The translations under genes and the position numbers were made by a program. From an uncultured Clostridia bacterium (lineage in GTDB: Bacteria > Bacillota > Clostridia > Christensenellales > CAG-138), in assembly GCA_947168565.1 (NCBI GenBank), contig CAMVMM010000007.1, forward strand, positions 50,592 through 114,591: a DNA stretch of 64,000 bases. Direction: 5' to 3'. Positions 33,088 through 40,438 of this stretch are shown here, piece after piece. Positions within the stretch are counted from its first letter, which is position 1; each line of letters opens with the position of its first letter. The notes under the pieces were generated by a model. That model was not told where the DNA came from. It saw only the letters and a program-made list of their open reading frames with translations, and made no database searches.

Positions 33088-34605
33088 TCAGCCCTTTTTC
33101 ACAAGCCTTGCTATGTAAAAGCCGTCCATCCCGTCGATATTCGGGAAAAGCTGAAGCCCGTATTCTCCGCGAAGGCCGCCCGGAAGGGCGGAAGCGGGGC
33201 TTTCCGGAGCGTGTTCCGGCTTGAGTTCGGGCTCGTGTTCCGGCTTGGGTTCGGGCTCGGGTTCGGGCTTGGGTTCCGGCTCGTGTTCCGGCTCGGCTTC
33301 GGGCTTGGGTTCGGGCTCGGCTTCGGGCTTTATCAGCCAATCGAGGCGCTGCGGCTCAAAATCCTTGCGCTCATCAAGAAAACGGCGGATATTCAGCTCG
33401 TTTTCACGCCTTGAAACGGTGCAGGTGGAGTACACGAGTGCGCCGCCCGATTTCACGAAATTTGCGGCGCTCAAAAGAATTTTAAGCTGTATCTCCTTCA
33501 GCTCGTCTATGCTTGCGTCGGTGCGCTTCAAAAGCGCGTCCGGCTTGCCGCCGCCTCCGAGTCCGGAGCAGGGCGCGTCCACAAGCACTATATCAAAGCC
33601 TTCGCCTCCGAATGCGGCGCAGGAAGCATCCCGCGTTTCGCATTCACAGCATGAAACGCCCAGCCTTTTCAGCGCCGAGCGCATCAGCTCCGTGCGGTGA
33701 GCGTGCGCCTCCCATGCGGTGATGCTGCCCGTATTCTCCATAAGGCTTGCAAGATACGCGCTCTTTCCGCCCGGCGCGGCGCAGGCATCGAGCACCCTCA
33801 TGCCCTTTTCCGCCCTGCATGCGCGAACGGCAAGCATCGCGCTCTCGCTCTGCACGGCAAGCCTTCCTTCCTTAAATAAATCAAGCTCCGCGGCGTTCAC
33901 CCCGCCGGAGAGTGTCAGCGCGTTTTTATCGTATCTTCCGCGCCGAAACGCTATGCCGAGCCGCGCAAGCCCGCGCTCAAGGGCATCGGTCGTAAAGGGA
34001 TACTGCGCGCGCACCGTAAGCTCATGCACCCTTGAGGAAAGCATTTCGAGCGCAAAATCAAAGCCGTAGTCCTCTATATACTCCACGGCAAGCCCTTTTG
34101 GAATGCCGAAGCGCACGCATAGGCGCTCCGCCGGCTCATCCGGCAGCGGAAAAAGTGAATTTTCGGCGGCAGCGCGCGCGATCGAACGCATCACGCCGTT
34201 CACAAAGCCGCAGAGCGCCGCCTTGCCAATCGATCGGGTCAGCTCCGCCGCGCCGTTCACCGCTGCGTGGGCGGGCACGTCCATAAAAAGCAGGCGCACG
34301 ATCGAAAGGCGAAGCACGTTCTTTATGCCGCTCTGCACCCTGCCCTTTGCGTAATGCGAAATAAGATAGTCCGCATAAGAAATATTCTCAAGCGTGGTGT
34401 AAACGAGCGCGGTGACGGCGGCTGCCGTGCCGGGGTGAGCGCCAAAAAGCGCCTGCTTCAGGGCAAGGTTTGCAAACGCGCCTTCCGCGGTGACCTTTTT
34501 CAGCACGGAGTATGCCGTGCACAGTATATCCTCCCCCGGCGCGGTTCGCGGGCGCTCCGAAGAAAGCCGCCCCGTTGTATTCCGATTTGCCCTGCCTTCG
34601 CTCAT
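33088..34605 (-). CDS. rsmB: 16S rRNA m5C967 methyltransferase RsmB with Glu-Pro-Lys insertion
   Basis: 505 residues. N-terminal NusB-like RNA-binding domain (about 1-150), then the methyltransferase: motif I VLDACAAPGGKSAYLASLM, motif IV VDAPCSGLGGGG and motif VI VYSTCTVSRRENE carry the two catalytic cysteines. Between the core and the last strand (LRGEYGLQLFPNIDGMDGFY) is an insertion at about residues 424-466 made of alternating Glu, Pro, Lys and His, encoded by tandem repeats at 33206-33333. It lies where the protein normally has a short loop. The ATG overlaps the fmt stop by 4 bases. Confidence 0.92.
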   Translation of the reverse strand: MSEGRANRNTTGRLSSERPRTAPGEDILCTAYSVLKKVTAEGAFANLALKQALFGAHPGTAAAVTALVYTTLENISYADYLISHYAKGRVQSGIKNVLRLSIVRLLFMDVPAHAAVNGAAELTRSIGKAALCGFVNGVMRSIARAAAENSLFPLPDEPAERLCVRFGIPKGLAVEYIEDYGFDFALEMLSSRVHELTVRAQYPFTTDALERGLARLGIAFRRGRYDKNALTLSGGVNAAELDLFKEGRLAVQSESAMLAVRACRAEKGMRVLDACAAPGGKSAYLASLMENTGSITAWEAHAHRTELMRSALKRLGVSCCECETRDASCAAFGGEGFDIVLVDAPCSGLGGGGKPDALLKRTDASIDELKEIQLKILLSAANFVKSGGALVYSTCTVSRRENELNIRRFLDERKDFEPQRLDWLIKPEAEPEPKPEAEPEHEPEPKPEPEPEPKPEHEPELKPEHAPESPASALPGGLRGEYGLQLFPNIDGMDGFYIARLVKKG

Positions 34606-35576
34606 GCTCTATCCGGCGCTTCAAACACAAGGCCGAGCAGCTTTTTGCCGTTCAGCGCCGCCTTCGCGCTCATGCGCTTTGCGTTCGGAAGCTGCAGCTC
34701 GATCAGCTCTATATAGCCGTCGCCCGTTTTAACGGCAAGCCCCTTTTTGGAGCTTGCCACAACGCATTCACCGAGCCTTGCGGCTTCGCCTGCTTCGGCG
34801 GCTTCTTCATAAAGGGGCGATCCCGCACAAAGCACCTTCGTTTTAAACAGCTTTATGCGCTCGCCGCCGCAGATGCCGTAGGCAACTGGCGAGGGGTCGA
34901 AGCCGCGCACAAGGTCGTGAATTTTTTGAGAGGGAAGCGAAAAATCTATCTGCGCCTCGCTCTTTTTTATGGTTTTGCAATGCGTTGCCGCCTCGTCGTT
35001 CTGCGGGATGCGCACGAGGCTTCCCGCTTCAAGCCTTGCGATGGTTTCCTTTAGCAGCTCCGCGCCGACAACCGCAAGGCGCGAATACAGCTCGCCGTAG
35101 GTTTCGTCCTCTCCTATTTCAACCTGCCTGCAAAGCAATATATCGCCCGTGTCCATGCCTATATCGGTCAGCATGGTGGTGCATCCCGTGACCCTTTCGC
35201 CCTCTATTATTGCGCTTTGGATCGGGGATGCGCCGCGATATTTTGGAAGCAGACTGCCGTGAACGTTTATGCAGCCGTGCTTGGGCACCGCCAGATTTTC
35301 CTTTGATAAAAGCTGCCCGAACGCCGCTGTGACCATCAGCTCCGGCGCGAAGGCGCGAAGCGAAGCAAGCCCCTCCTCGGAGCGGATCTTTTCAAACTGA
35401 TACACGGGCAATCCGGCTTCGAGCGCGAAAGCCTTCACGGCGGGCATCGCAAGCGAATTGCCCCTGCCCTTGGGCCTGTCCGGCTGGGTGAAAACGGCAA
35501 GCTCATGAGCGCATTCCGCAAGCATTTTTAATGAAGGAACGGCAAATTCCGGCGTTCCCAGAAAAGCGATCCTCAT
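34602..35576 (-). CDS. fmt: Methionyl-tRNA formyltransferase
   Basis: 324 residues. Formylates initiator Met-tRNA with 10-formyl-tetrahydrofolate. Signatures: MRIAFLGTPEFAVPSL at the start, the catalytic loop NVHGSLLPKYRGASPIQ (Asn, His), and DIGMDTGDILL. The C-terminal RNA-binding domain begins around residue 210. Overlaps def and rsmB by 4 bases each, the common Firmicutes order. Confidence 0.95.
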   Translation of the reverse strand: MRIAFLGTPEFAVPSLKMLAECAHELAVFTQPDRPKGRGNSLAMPAVKAFALEAGLPVYQFEKIRSEEGLASLRAFAPELMVTAAFGQLLSKENLAVPKHGCINVHGSLLPKYRGASPIQSAIIEGERVTGCTTMLTDIGMDTGDILLCRQVEIGEDETYGELYSRLAVVGAELLKETIARLEAGSLVRIPQNDEAATHCKTIKKSEAQIDFSLPSQKIHDLVRGFDPSPVAYGICGGERIKLFKTKVLCAGSPLYEEAAEAGEAARLGECVVASSKKGLAVKTGDGYIELIELQLPNAKRMSAKAALNGKKLLGLVFEAPDRA

Positions 35577-36151
35577 TCCTGCGCTTCCCCTTTGGATTTG
35601 GGTTCCGATTTGGGTTCCGACTCGGCTCCCGCTTCGGGCGCGGCTTCGGCTTTGGCTCCCGCTTCGGGCTCGCGCTCGTCCTCCGCCTGCTCCTCGGTGA
35701 AGCCCTCCGGCGGCTCCGTCACCTTCTCAAGGTACACGTGCCCGTCCAGATGATCGGTTTCGTGCATAACGCATCTTGCGCTCAGCCCCTCGCATTCGTA
35801 TTCCATAAGCTCGCCGATTCGATTGTACGCGCGGAAAACGACCCTGTTCGGGCGCACAACGTAGCCACGGCGCTCCGGGAAGGAGAGGCATCCCTCCATG
35901 CCGCCCTGCTCGCCGCTCGTTTCGATTATTTCGGGGTTCACGGCCTCGATAAGCCCGTCCCCGCAGTCCATCACGAAGATGCGGCGCAGTATGCCCACCT
36001 GCGGCGCGGCAAGGCCCACGCCCTCCGCCGCATACATGGTTTCCGACATATCGTCGAGCAGATCGTGAAGCTTTTTATCGAATTTTTCAACGGGTCGCGC
36101 CTTTTTGTAAAGGCAGCTCGCGTCGTCCGTGAATATGTTTCTAACAGCCAT
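35573..36151 (-). CDS. def: Peptide deformylase with acidic C-terminal tail
   Basis: 192 residues. Removes the N-formyl group from new proteins. All three metal motifs are present: GVGLAAPQVG, EGCLSFPE (Cys ligand) and HETDHLDG (two His and the catalytic Glu). The last 45 residues are a low-complexity tail of Glu, Ala, Pro and Lys beyond the usual end of the domain. GGAGG precedes the ATG; a possible -10 box TATAAT stands at 36260-36265. It is the first gene of the operon that continues to rpe. Confidence 0.94.
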   Translation of the reverse strand: MAVRNIFTDDASCLYKKARPVEKFDKKLHDLLDDMSETMYAAEGVGLAAPQVGILRRIFVMDCGDGLIEAVNPEIIETSGEQGGMEGCLSFPERRGYVVRPNRVVFRAYNRIGELMEYECEGLSARCVMHETDHLDGHVYLEKVTEPPEGFTEEQAEDEREPEAGAKAEAAPEAGAESEPKSEPKSKGEAQE

Positions 36152-36311
36152 TATACTTACCTCCGCTGCTTAATTTTCGTTTATCCGAAAACGGAAAGAG
36201 CGCCGAGCCGCAAAACCGGAGCGCGCGCATTCCGTTTTCCCGTATAAACTTCCAATGTAATTATAGCACGGCGAACGAAAGAATAAAAGCCCCCTGCGCG
36301 ATTTTAACCTA

Positions 36312-36363
36312 TTGGCGTGTGAATCAGGCCTTGAGTATTTCGGAGGCATGTATGGCACGCCTC
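36312..36363. repeat. 52-bp inverted-repeat element, copy A
   Basis: Stem GGCGTG/CACGCC encloses a core with CTTGAGTATTTCGGAGGCAT and GTATGG. It aligns without gaps to 54832-54883, where the stem is GATGTG/CACATC. Similarity stops at the stem ends. It covers the last 12 codons and the stop of the MreB-like gene. Confidence 0.65.
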
Positions 36364-37343
36364 GCTCCCGTTCCTTCCCCTCTTCCTTCTTTTCCGGCGG
36401 CTTTATCCGGAAAAAGATACGTCCTCATGCCGTCCGCAGCGGCGGTTTCGGCGTTTTCCGCCACTCTTGCCGGAATGCCCAGCTCCGCTTCAAACAGCTC
36501 GCCAAGACCCTCCATTTTCGCGCCTCCGCCGATGAGCGTTACGCCCGAATCGAGGATATCCGCGCAGACCTCGACCGGAATATGGCGCAGCATGTCGGCG
36601 GCAAGGGAAACGATGCTCCCCGCCGCGGTGAGGGCGCAGGCGCGAATATCCTCCGCATTCGCCCTCACAGCCCTTGGAAGCCCGTCCTCAACGGAGCGGC
36701 CGTCCACGGTGAAGCCGAGCCTGCCGAGATTCATCTTGATAAGCTCCGCTGTGCGCGAGCCGATAAGCACGCCGTGCGCCGAGGCAAAATAATTCCGGAT
36801 GGCTCTATCGCACCTTTCGCTGCCGAAGCTCTCGCAGCATTCATAGATGATGCCGCCGAAGCCGAACGCGGCGCAGCACACCGTTTGCGCGCCTATATCC
36901 ACTATCATGCCCGCTCTGCCCGCCTCGATATCCTCCCCTGCGCCGAGCGCGCCCATCAGCATGCGCTCCAAAATGCGCACCGAGCGAAAGCCCGCCTCCT
37001 CCGCAGCCCTTTCAAACGCCCTCACCCTTTGAAACGGCATCGTTTTTGGCAGGGCATAGTAAAGCTCCGCGCCGCGAAGAACGCCCCTTCTGCCGAGGTG
37101 CTTTTGACTGAGCGCCGAAAGCTCAAGCGAAAGCAGCCTGATATTGGCGCAGCGGCCGTTTCTGATTGGAGCTGCGCTTGAGCGCTCAAAATTCCCTGCC
37201 GCATCGAGCGAAGAGCGCATACGCCCTCCCGAAGCTGCCTCCATGCCGTATGAAGCAAGCGTTTTTTCGCATACGCATCCACTTTTCAGCGCAAGCCTTG
37301 TATTCTGCGAACCCACGTCCGCCCCGATCACCGACGCAAACAT
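36324..37343 (-). CDS. MreB-like actin-family protein
   Basis: 339 residues. Actin ATPase motifs: IGADVGSQNTRLAL (phosphate 1), MIVDIGAQTVCCAAFGFGG (phosphate 2) and GVTLIGGGAKMEGLGELFEA (adenosine). The spacing fits MreB/Mbl, but the sequence is divergent, with Ala/Arg-rich surface. MreB filaments guide side-wall synthesis at the membrane. No mreC or mreD lies nearby. The ATG at 37343 has GGAGG 8 bases upstream; the longer frame from 37427 would run into a tandem repeat. The last residues (RAIHASEILKA) are encoded by the 52-bp repeat element. Maf is encoded upstream on the same strand. Confidence 0.82.
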   Translation of the reverse strand: MFASVIGADVGSQNTRLALKSGCVCEKTLASYGMEAASGGRMRSSLDAAGNFERSSAAPIRNGRCANIRLLSLELSALSQKHLGRRGVLRGAELYYALPKTMPFQRVRAFERAAEEAGFRSVRILERMLMGALGAGEDIEAGRAGMIVDIGAQTVCCAAFGFGGIIYECCESFGSERCDRAIRNYFASAHGVLIGSRTAELIKMNLGRLGFTVDGRSVEDGLPRAVRANAEDIRACALTAAGSIVSLAADMLRHIPVEVCADILDSGVTLIGGGAKMEGLGELFEAELGIPARVAENAETAAADGMRTYLFPDKAAGKEGRGEGTGARRAIHASEILKA

Positions 37344-37410
37344 ACACACAAAACCTCCGGAATAATCATGGTTAAAGCTTATTCCGAAGGCTTTAAAACG
37401 ATTCACGGCG

Positions 37411-37534
37411 GGGCGGAGCGTGCGCATTATCTTAAATCGCCGGGCGGATTGTGCGCACCGTCTTAAATTGCCGGGCGGAGCGTGCGAACTGTATTAAATC
37501 GCCGGGCGGATTGTGCACACCGTCTTAAATCGCC
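37411..37534. repeat. 31-bp tandem repeat, 4 units
   Basis: Four units of exactly 31 bases beginning GGGCGGA and ending TTAAATYGCC, followed by a broken fifth. It lies between maf and the MreB-like gene. There is no unique spacer, so it is not a CRISPR array. Confidence 0.85.
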
Positions 37535-37550
37535 GGTCGGAGCCGACGCG

Positions 37551-38183
37551 CTATTTGAAATCGCGCGGCAGCACCCCCACGCTTGCAAGCATTCGATACA
37601 CCTTGGGCAGCGGCAGCCCGATCACGGTGAAATAATTGCCCTCTATCCCCTTAACGAACATTCCGAAGGGCCCCTGTATGCCGTAGGCGCCCGCCTTGTC
37701 CATGGGCTCACCGGATGCGATATACTTTCCTATCTCCTCATCGCTCAGCCTCTCGAAGGCAACGCGGGTAACGTCATATTCCACGAGCCGCCGCTTTGCC
37801 GTTATCACCGCAACGCCCGTGTAGACCTCATGCGTTTTTCCCGAAAGCGCGGACAGGATATTGTAAGCGTTTTTTTCGTCCGAGGGCTTGCCAATTATTC
37901 TTCCTTCGTGGTATACTATGGTATCGGAGCCGAGCACCGCGATATCCTCCTTTGCGCCATCCGCGCCAAGGCCGGCCCGCGTTTTATTCGCTCCGCCCTC
38001 TTTGCCGCAAAGCCGCGAAAAGACCTCCCGCGCCTTTTCCTCCGCGAGCCGCGAAACGAGCCTCCCCGGGTCGCTCTCCGCTATGTGCTCGTCCGTTTCG
38101 GAAGGCACTATGTCAAACTCGTAGCCGCACATGTGCATCAGCTCGCGCCTGCGCTGCGAGGCGCTGGCAAGTATAAGTTTCAT
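37551..38183 (-). CDS. maf: Maf-family nucleotide pyrophosphatase
   Basis: 210 residues. Hydrolyses dTTP/UTP or modified nucleotides to monophosphates. Signatures: MKLILASASQRRRELM with the catalytic SxSxRR, VPSETDEH, VLGSDTIVYHEGRIIGKP and SGEPMDKAGAYGIQG. A family tie to division-site control is known for B. subtilis Maf; here the division cluster starts 285 bases away on the other strand. Start at 38183 by family; GGAG lies 12 bases upstream. Confidence 0.92.
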   Translation of the reverse strand: MKLILASASQRRRELMHMCGYEFDIVPSETDEHIAESDPGRLVSRLAEEKAREVFSRLCGKEGGANKTRAGLGADGAKEDIAVLGSDTIVYHEGRIIGKPSDEKNAYNILSALSGKTHEVYTGVAVITAKRRLVEYDVTRVAFERLSDEEIGKYIASGEPMDKAGAYGIQGPFGMFVKGIEGNYFTVIGLPLPKVYRMLASVGVLPRDFK

Positions 38184-38349
38184 ATTGAAATATTTCTCCG
38201 TTTTCTTCGTGGTTTTGTAGTTTTTTTGCGGGTTTCGCGCCCGTTTCCGAATCAAATCCGGCACTTGAAGCGTTCACGGCGCAGGTTTATCTTATCAGTT
38301 TATGCGCCGCAAATCAATAAAATAGAAAAAATCATTATTTTTTTACCGT

Positions 38350-38378
38350 TGGGTGGGAAAAAGTGTTGCAAAGTGGAG
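38350..38378 (+). promoter_or_regulatory. Candidate MraZ-binding repeats
   Basis: TGGGA (38354), TGTTG (38364) and TGGAG (38374) start exactly 10 bases apart, the spacing known for MraZ boxes (TGGGN every 10 bases). An extra TGGGT overlaps at 38350. They cover the -35 box. Confidence 0.5.
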
Positions 38379-38395
38379 AATGCGTATGGTATAAT
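38366..38395 (+). promoter_or_regulatory. Promoter of the division cluster
   Basis: TTGCAA, 18 bases, TATAAT, with a TG extension before the -10 box. Confidence 0.7.
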
Positions 38396-38467
38396 GGGGC
38401 TGAGGATAGTAAATATGGGTATTCATCCCCAAACACAACGCAGCACGCCGCGAAAGGAGGGCACGCC

Positions 38468-38941
38468 ATGTTCAAGGGCTCCAGCCGGAACACCGTTGAC
38501 ACCAAGGGCAGATTCACCGTGCCCGTTCGATGGCGCGGCGGGCTTAACGAAAACCTTGTGATCATGTACGGCCTGAGCGATAAGGCGGAGGACAGGTTTC
38601 TTCAGCTCATGAATCTGGAAACCTTCGACACCAAGTTTGGCGACATTGCAAGCTCCTCCATGTACGACAGCGAGTTTGCAAGGGCAAAGCGCTTCATCCT
38701 CTCGAACGCGGAGGACGTGACGCTGGACAAGAGCGACCGTCTGCTCATTCCCCAGCACCTGATCCAATACGCCGACCTCGGCAGCGAAGTGCTGCTCTTC
38801 GGAGTTGGCGATCTTATCGAGATATGGAACCCCGAGCAATACGCGGTCAACCATGAGGACTACAACGTGGCGACCTATTCCGCCGACTCCGCTAAGCTGA
38901 GATTGCAGAAGGAAGCGGAAGCTGCGCGCACCAGGGGCTGA
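38468..38941 (+). CDS. mraZ: Transcriptional regulator MraZ
   Basis: 157 residues with two tandem AbrB-like MraZ domains: KGSSRNTVDTKGRFTVPVRW at the start and DVTLDKSDRLLIPQHLIQYA in the second half, each with the DxxGR/DxxxR-type motif. It binds direct repeats upstream of its own gene and regulates the division cluster. AAGGAGG is 7 bases before the ATG at 38468; longer in-frame starts have no such site. Confidence 0.94.
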   Translation: MFKGSSRNTVDTKGRFTVPVRWRGGLNENLVIMYGLSDKAEDRFLQLMNLETFDTKFGDIASSSMYDSEFARAKRFILSNAEDVTLDKSDRLLIPQHLIQYADLGSEVLLFGVGDLIEIWNPEQYAVNHEDYNVATYSADSAKLRLQKEAEAARTRG

Positions 38942-38947
38942 TGCACT

Positions 38948-39889
38948 ATGGAAAGCACCTACCATGTTCCGATAATGCTGAACGAAGCGCTTTCCCTTCT
39001 TAAGCCTTCGCGGGGCGGCGTGTTTGTGGACGGCACCCTTGGCGGCGGCGGACACAGCGCCGGAATACTCTCGCTTCTGCCCGAAGGCGGCCGCCTTTAT
39101 GGCATCGACCGCGACGAGGAAGCGCTTACGGAATGCGGCAAAAGGCTTGGGCACGACCCAAGATTTACTGCCGTACACGGTAATTTTTTCGATATGCGCA
39201 CCCTTCTTGCCCCATACGGGGTGAGCGAGGTGAACGGCATAATGCTCGACCTTGGCGTGAGCTCCCACCAGCTTGACGATTCAAGCCGAGGCTTCTCCTA
39301 CATGGCGGAGGCAAGGCTTGATATGAGAATGGACAGGAGCCAAAATATAAGTGCGTTTGAGGTCGTAAACACCTACCCAACCGCGCGTCTGTATGATATA
39401 ATAAGGTATTATGGGGAAGAGCGTTATGCTTCCCGTATCGCAGACGCGATCGTGAGGGAAAGACAAGCCTCCCCCATTGAGACCACGAGCGAGCTTTCCG
39501 AGGTCATAAAGCGCGCGATGCCCGCTGCGGCAAGGCGCGAAAACCAGCATCCCGCCAAAAGAACCTTCCAGGCGATACGCATAGAAGTGAACGGCGAGCT
39601 GAACGGGCTTGAAAAAGCCATAGAGGATGCGGTTCGGTTTTTGGCCCCCGGAGGAGTGATAGCGGTTATCACCTTTCACTCCCTTGAGGACCGCGTGGTC
39701 AAAAGAGTTTTTAAAGCTCTTCAAAATCCCTGCACCTGCCCGCCCAGCGCGCCCATATGCACCTGCGGCAAGGTGAGGGAAATAGAGATCCTTACAAACA
39801 AACCGCTTACTGCAGCGGATCCGGAGCTTGAGTTGAATCCGCGCTCCCGCAGCGCAAAGCTGCGCGCGGCACGAAAGCTCGATAGATAA
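38948..39889 (+). CDS. rsmH: 16S rRNA m4C1402 methyltransferase RsmH
   Basis: 313 residues. SAM-binding motif DGTLGGGGHSAGIL, then MLDLGVSSHQLDDSSRGFSY and the C-terminal FHSLEDRVVKRVFK and ELNPRSRSAKLRAARK. Methylates the N4 position of C1402 in 16S rRNA. It follows mraZ by 6 bases, the standard position in the division cluster. Confidence 0.95.
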   Translation: MESTYHVPIMLNEALSLLKPSRGGVFVDGTLGGGGHSAGILSLLPEGGRLYGIDRDEEALTECGKRLGHDPRFTAVHGNFFDMRTLLAPYGVSEVNGIMLDLGVSSHQLDDSSRGFSYMAEARLDMRMDRSQNISAFEVVNTYPTARLYDIIRYYGEERYASRIADAIVRERQASPIETTSELSEVIKRAMPAAARRENQHPAKRTFQAIRIEVNGELNGLEKAIEDAVRFLAPGGVIAVITFHSLEDRVVKRVFKALQNPCTCPPSAPICTCGKVREIEILTNKPLTAADPELELNPRSRSAKLRAARKLDR

Positions 39890-39920
39890 ATGCTCATAAA
39901 TTCTCAGGGGGAAGAATAAA

Positions 39921-40370
39921 ATGGCAAGGAACAGTGAATTTTATTCAGCCGAAAACGGAAAGGAGCTTGTTTACGCTCCCAGCAACGGCTCTTTAGCATA
40001 CAGGACCGATTACGTTTACCGCACCGCGCAGCTTGCGCCCACCCAAAAGCGCAGGCAGCAGACCGAAAAAAGAAACCAAAAACGCGCCAAGGCGGAGCGC
40101 ACGCCGTTCTCCCTCCGCGAGTTTTTAAAGCAGAACCGTTTTCTGCCCAAGCTTTTTGTGGTCGGCTGTGCCGCAGCGGTAACGGCGGTGGCATTTTTCA
40201 CGGCGACCCGCTTTGCGGGCATCGCCGGAGTACAGGCAGATATAAACGAGCTGAACGGCAGCATCGAGGCTGCGGGCGAATCCATTCGGGAGCTTAACCT
40301 GAGCTCCCAGCCGGTGGTAAACGCGGCGGAATTTGCCGAAGCCGTGGGGCTGGTTCAGCCACAACCGTAA
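39921..40370 (+). CDS. ftsL: Cell-division protein FtsL
   Basis: 149 residues: a long basic cytoplasmic segment (1-70), one membrane helix (LFVVGCAAAVTAVAFFTATR) and a short outer helix (QADINELNGSIEAAGESIRE) with coiled-coil spacing. Weakly conserved in sequence but its place between rsmH and the transpeptidase gene fits FtsL, which works with FtsQ/DivIB and DivIC to activate septal wall synthesis. CAGGGGGAAG precedes the ATG. Confidence 0.75.
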   Translation: MARNSEFYSAENGKELVYAPSNGSLAYRTDYVYRTAQLAPTQKRRQQTEKRNQKRAKAERTPFSLREFLKQNRFLPKLFVVGCAAAVTAVAFFTATRFAGIAGVQADINELNGSIEAAGESIRELNLSSQPVVNAAEFAEAVGLVQPQP

Positions 40371-40438
40371 AAACATTTGCCGCGCCGCCGTTCGCTCCCT
40401 ATGGTTAATTCTGTAATGAAAGGAAGCCCGTCCGAACG

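Noticed and set aside
37411-37534. CRISPR array
   Set aside because: The 31-bp units abut with no unique spacers, and no cas genes are present.
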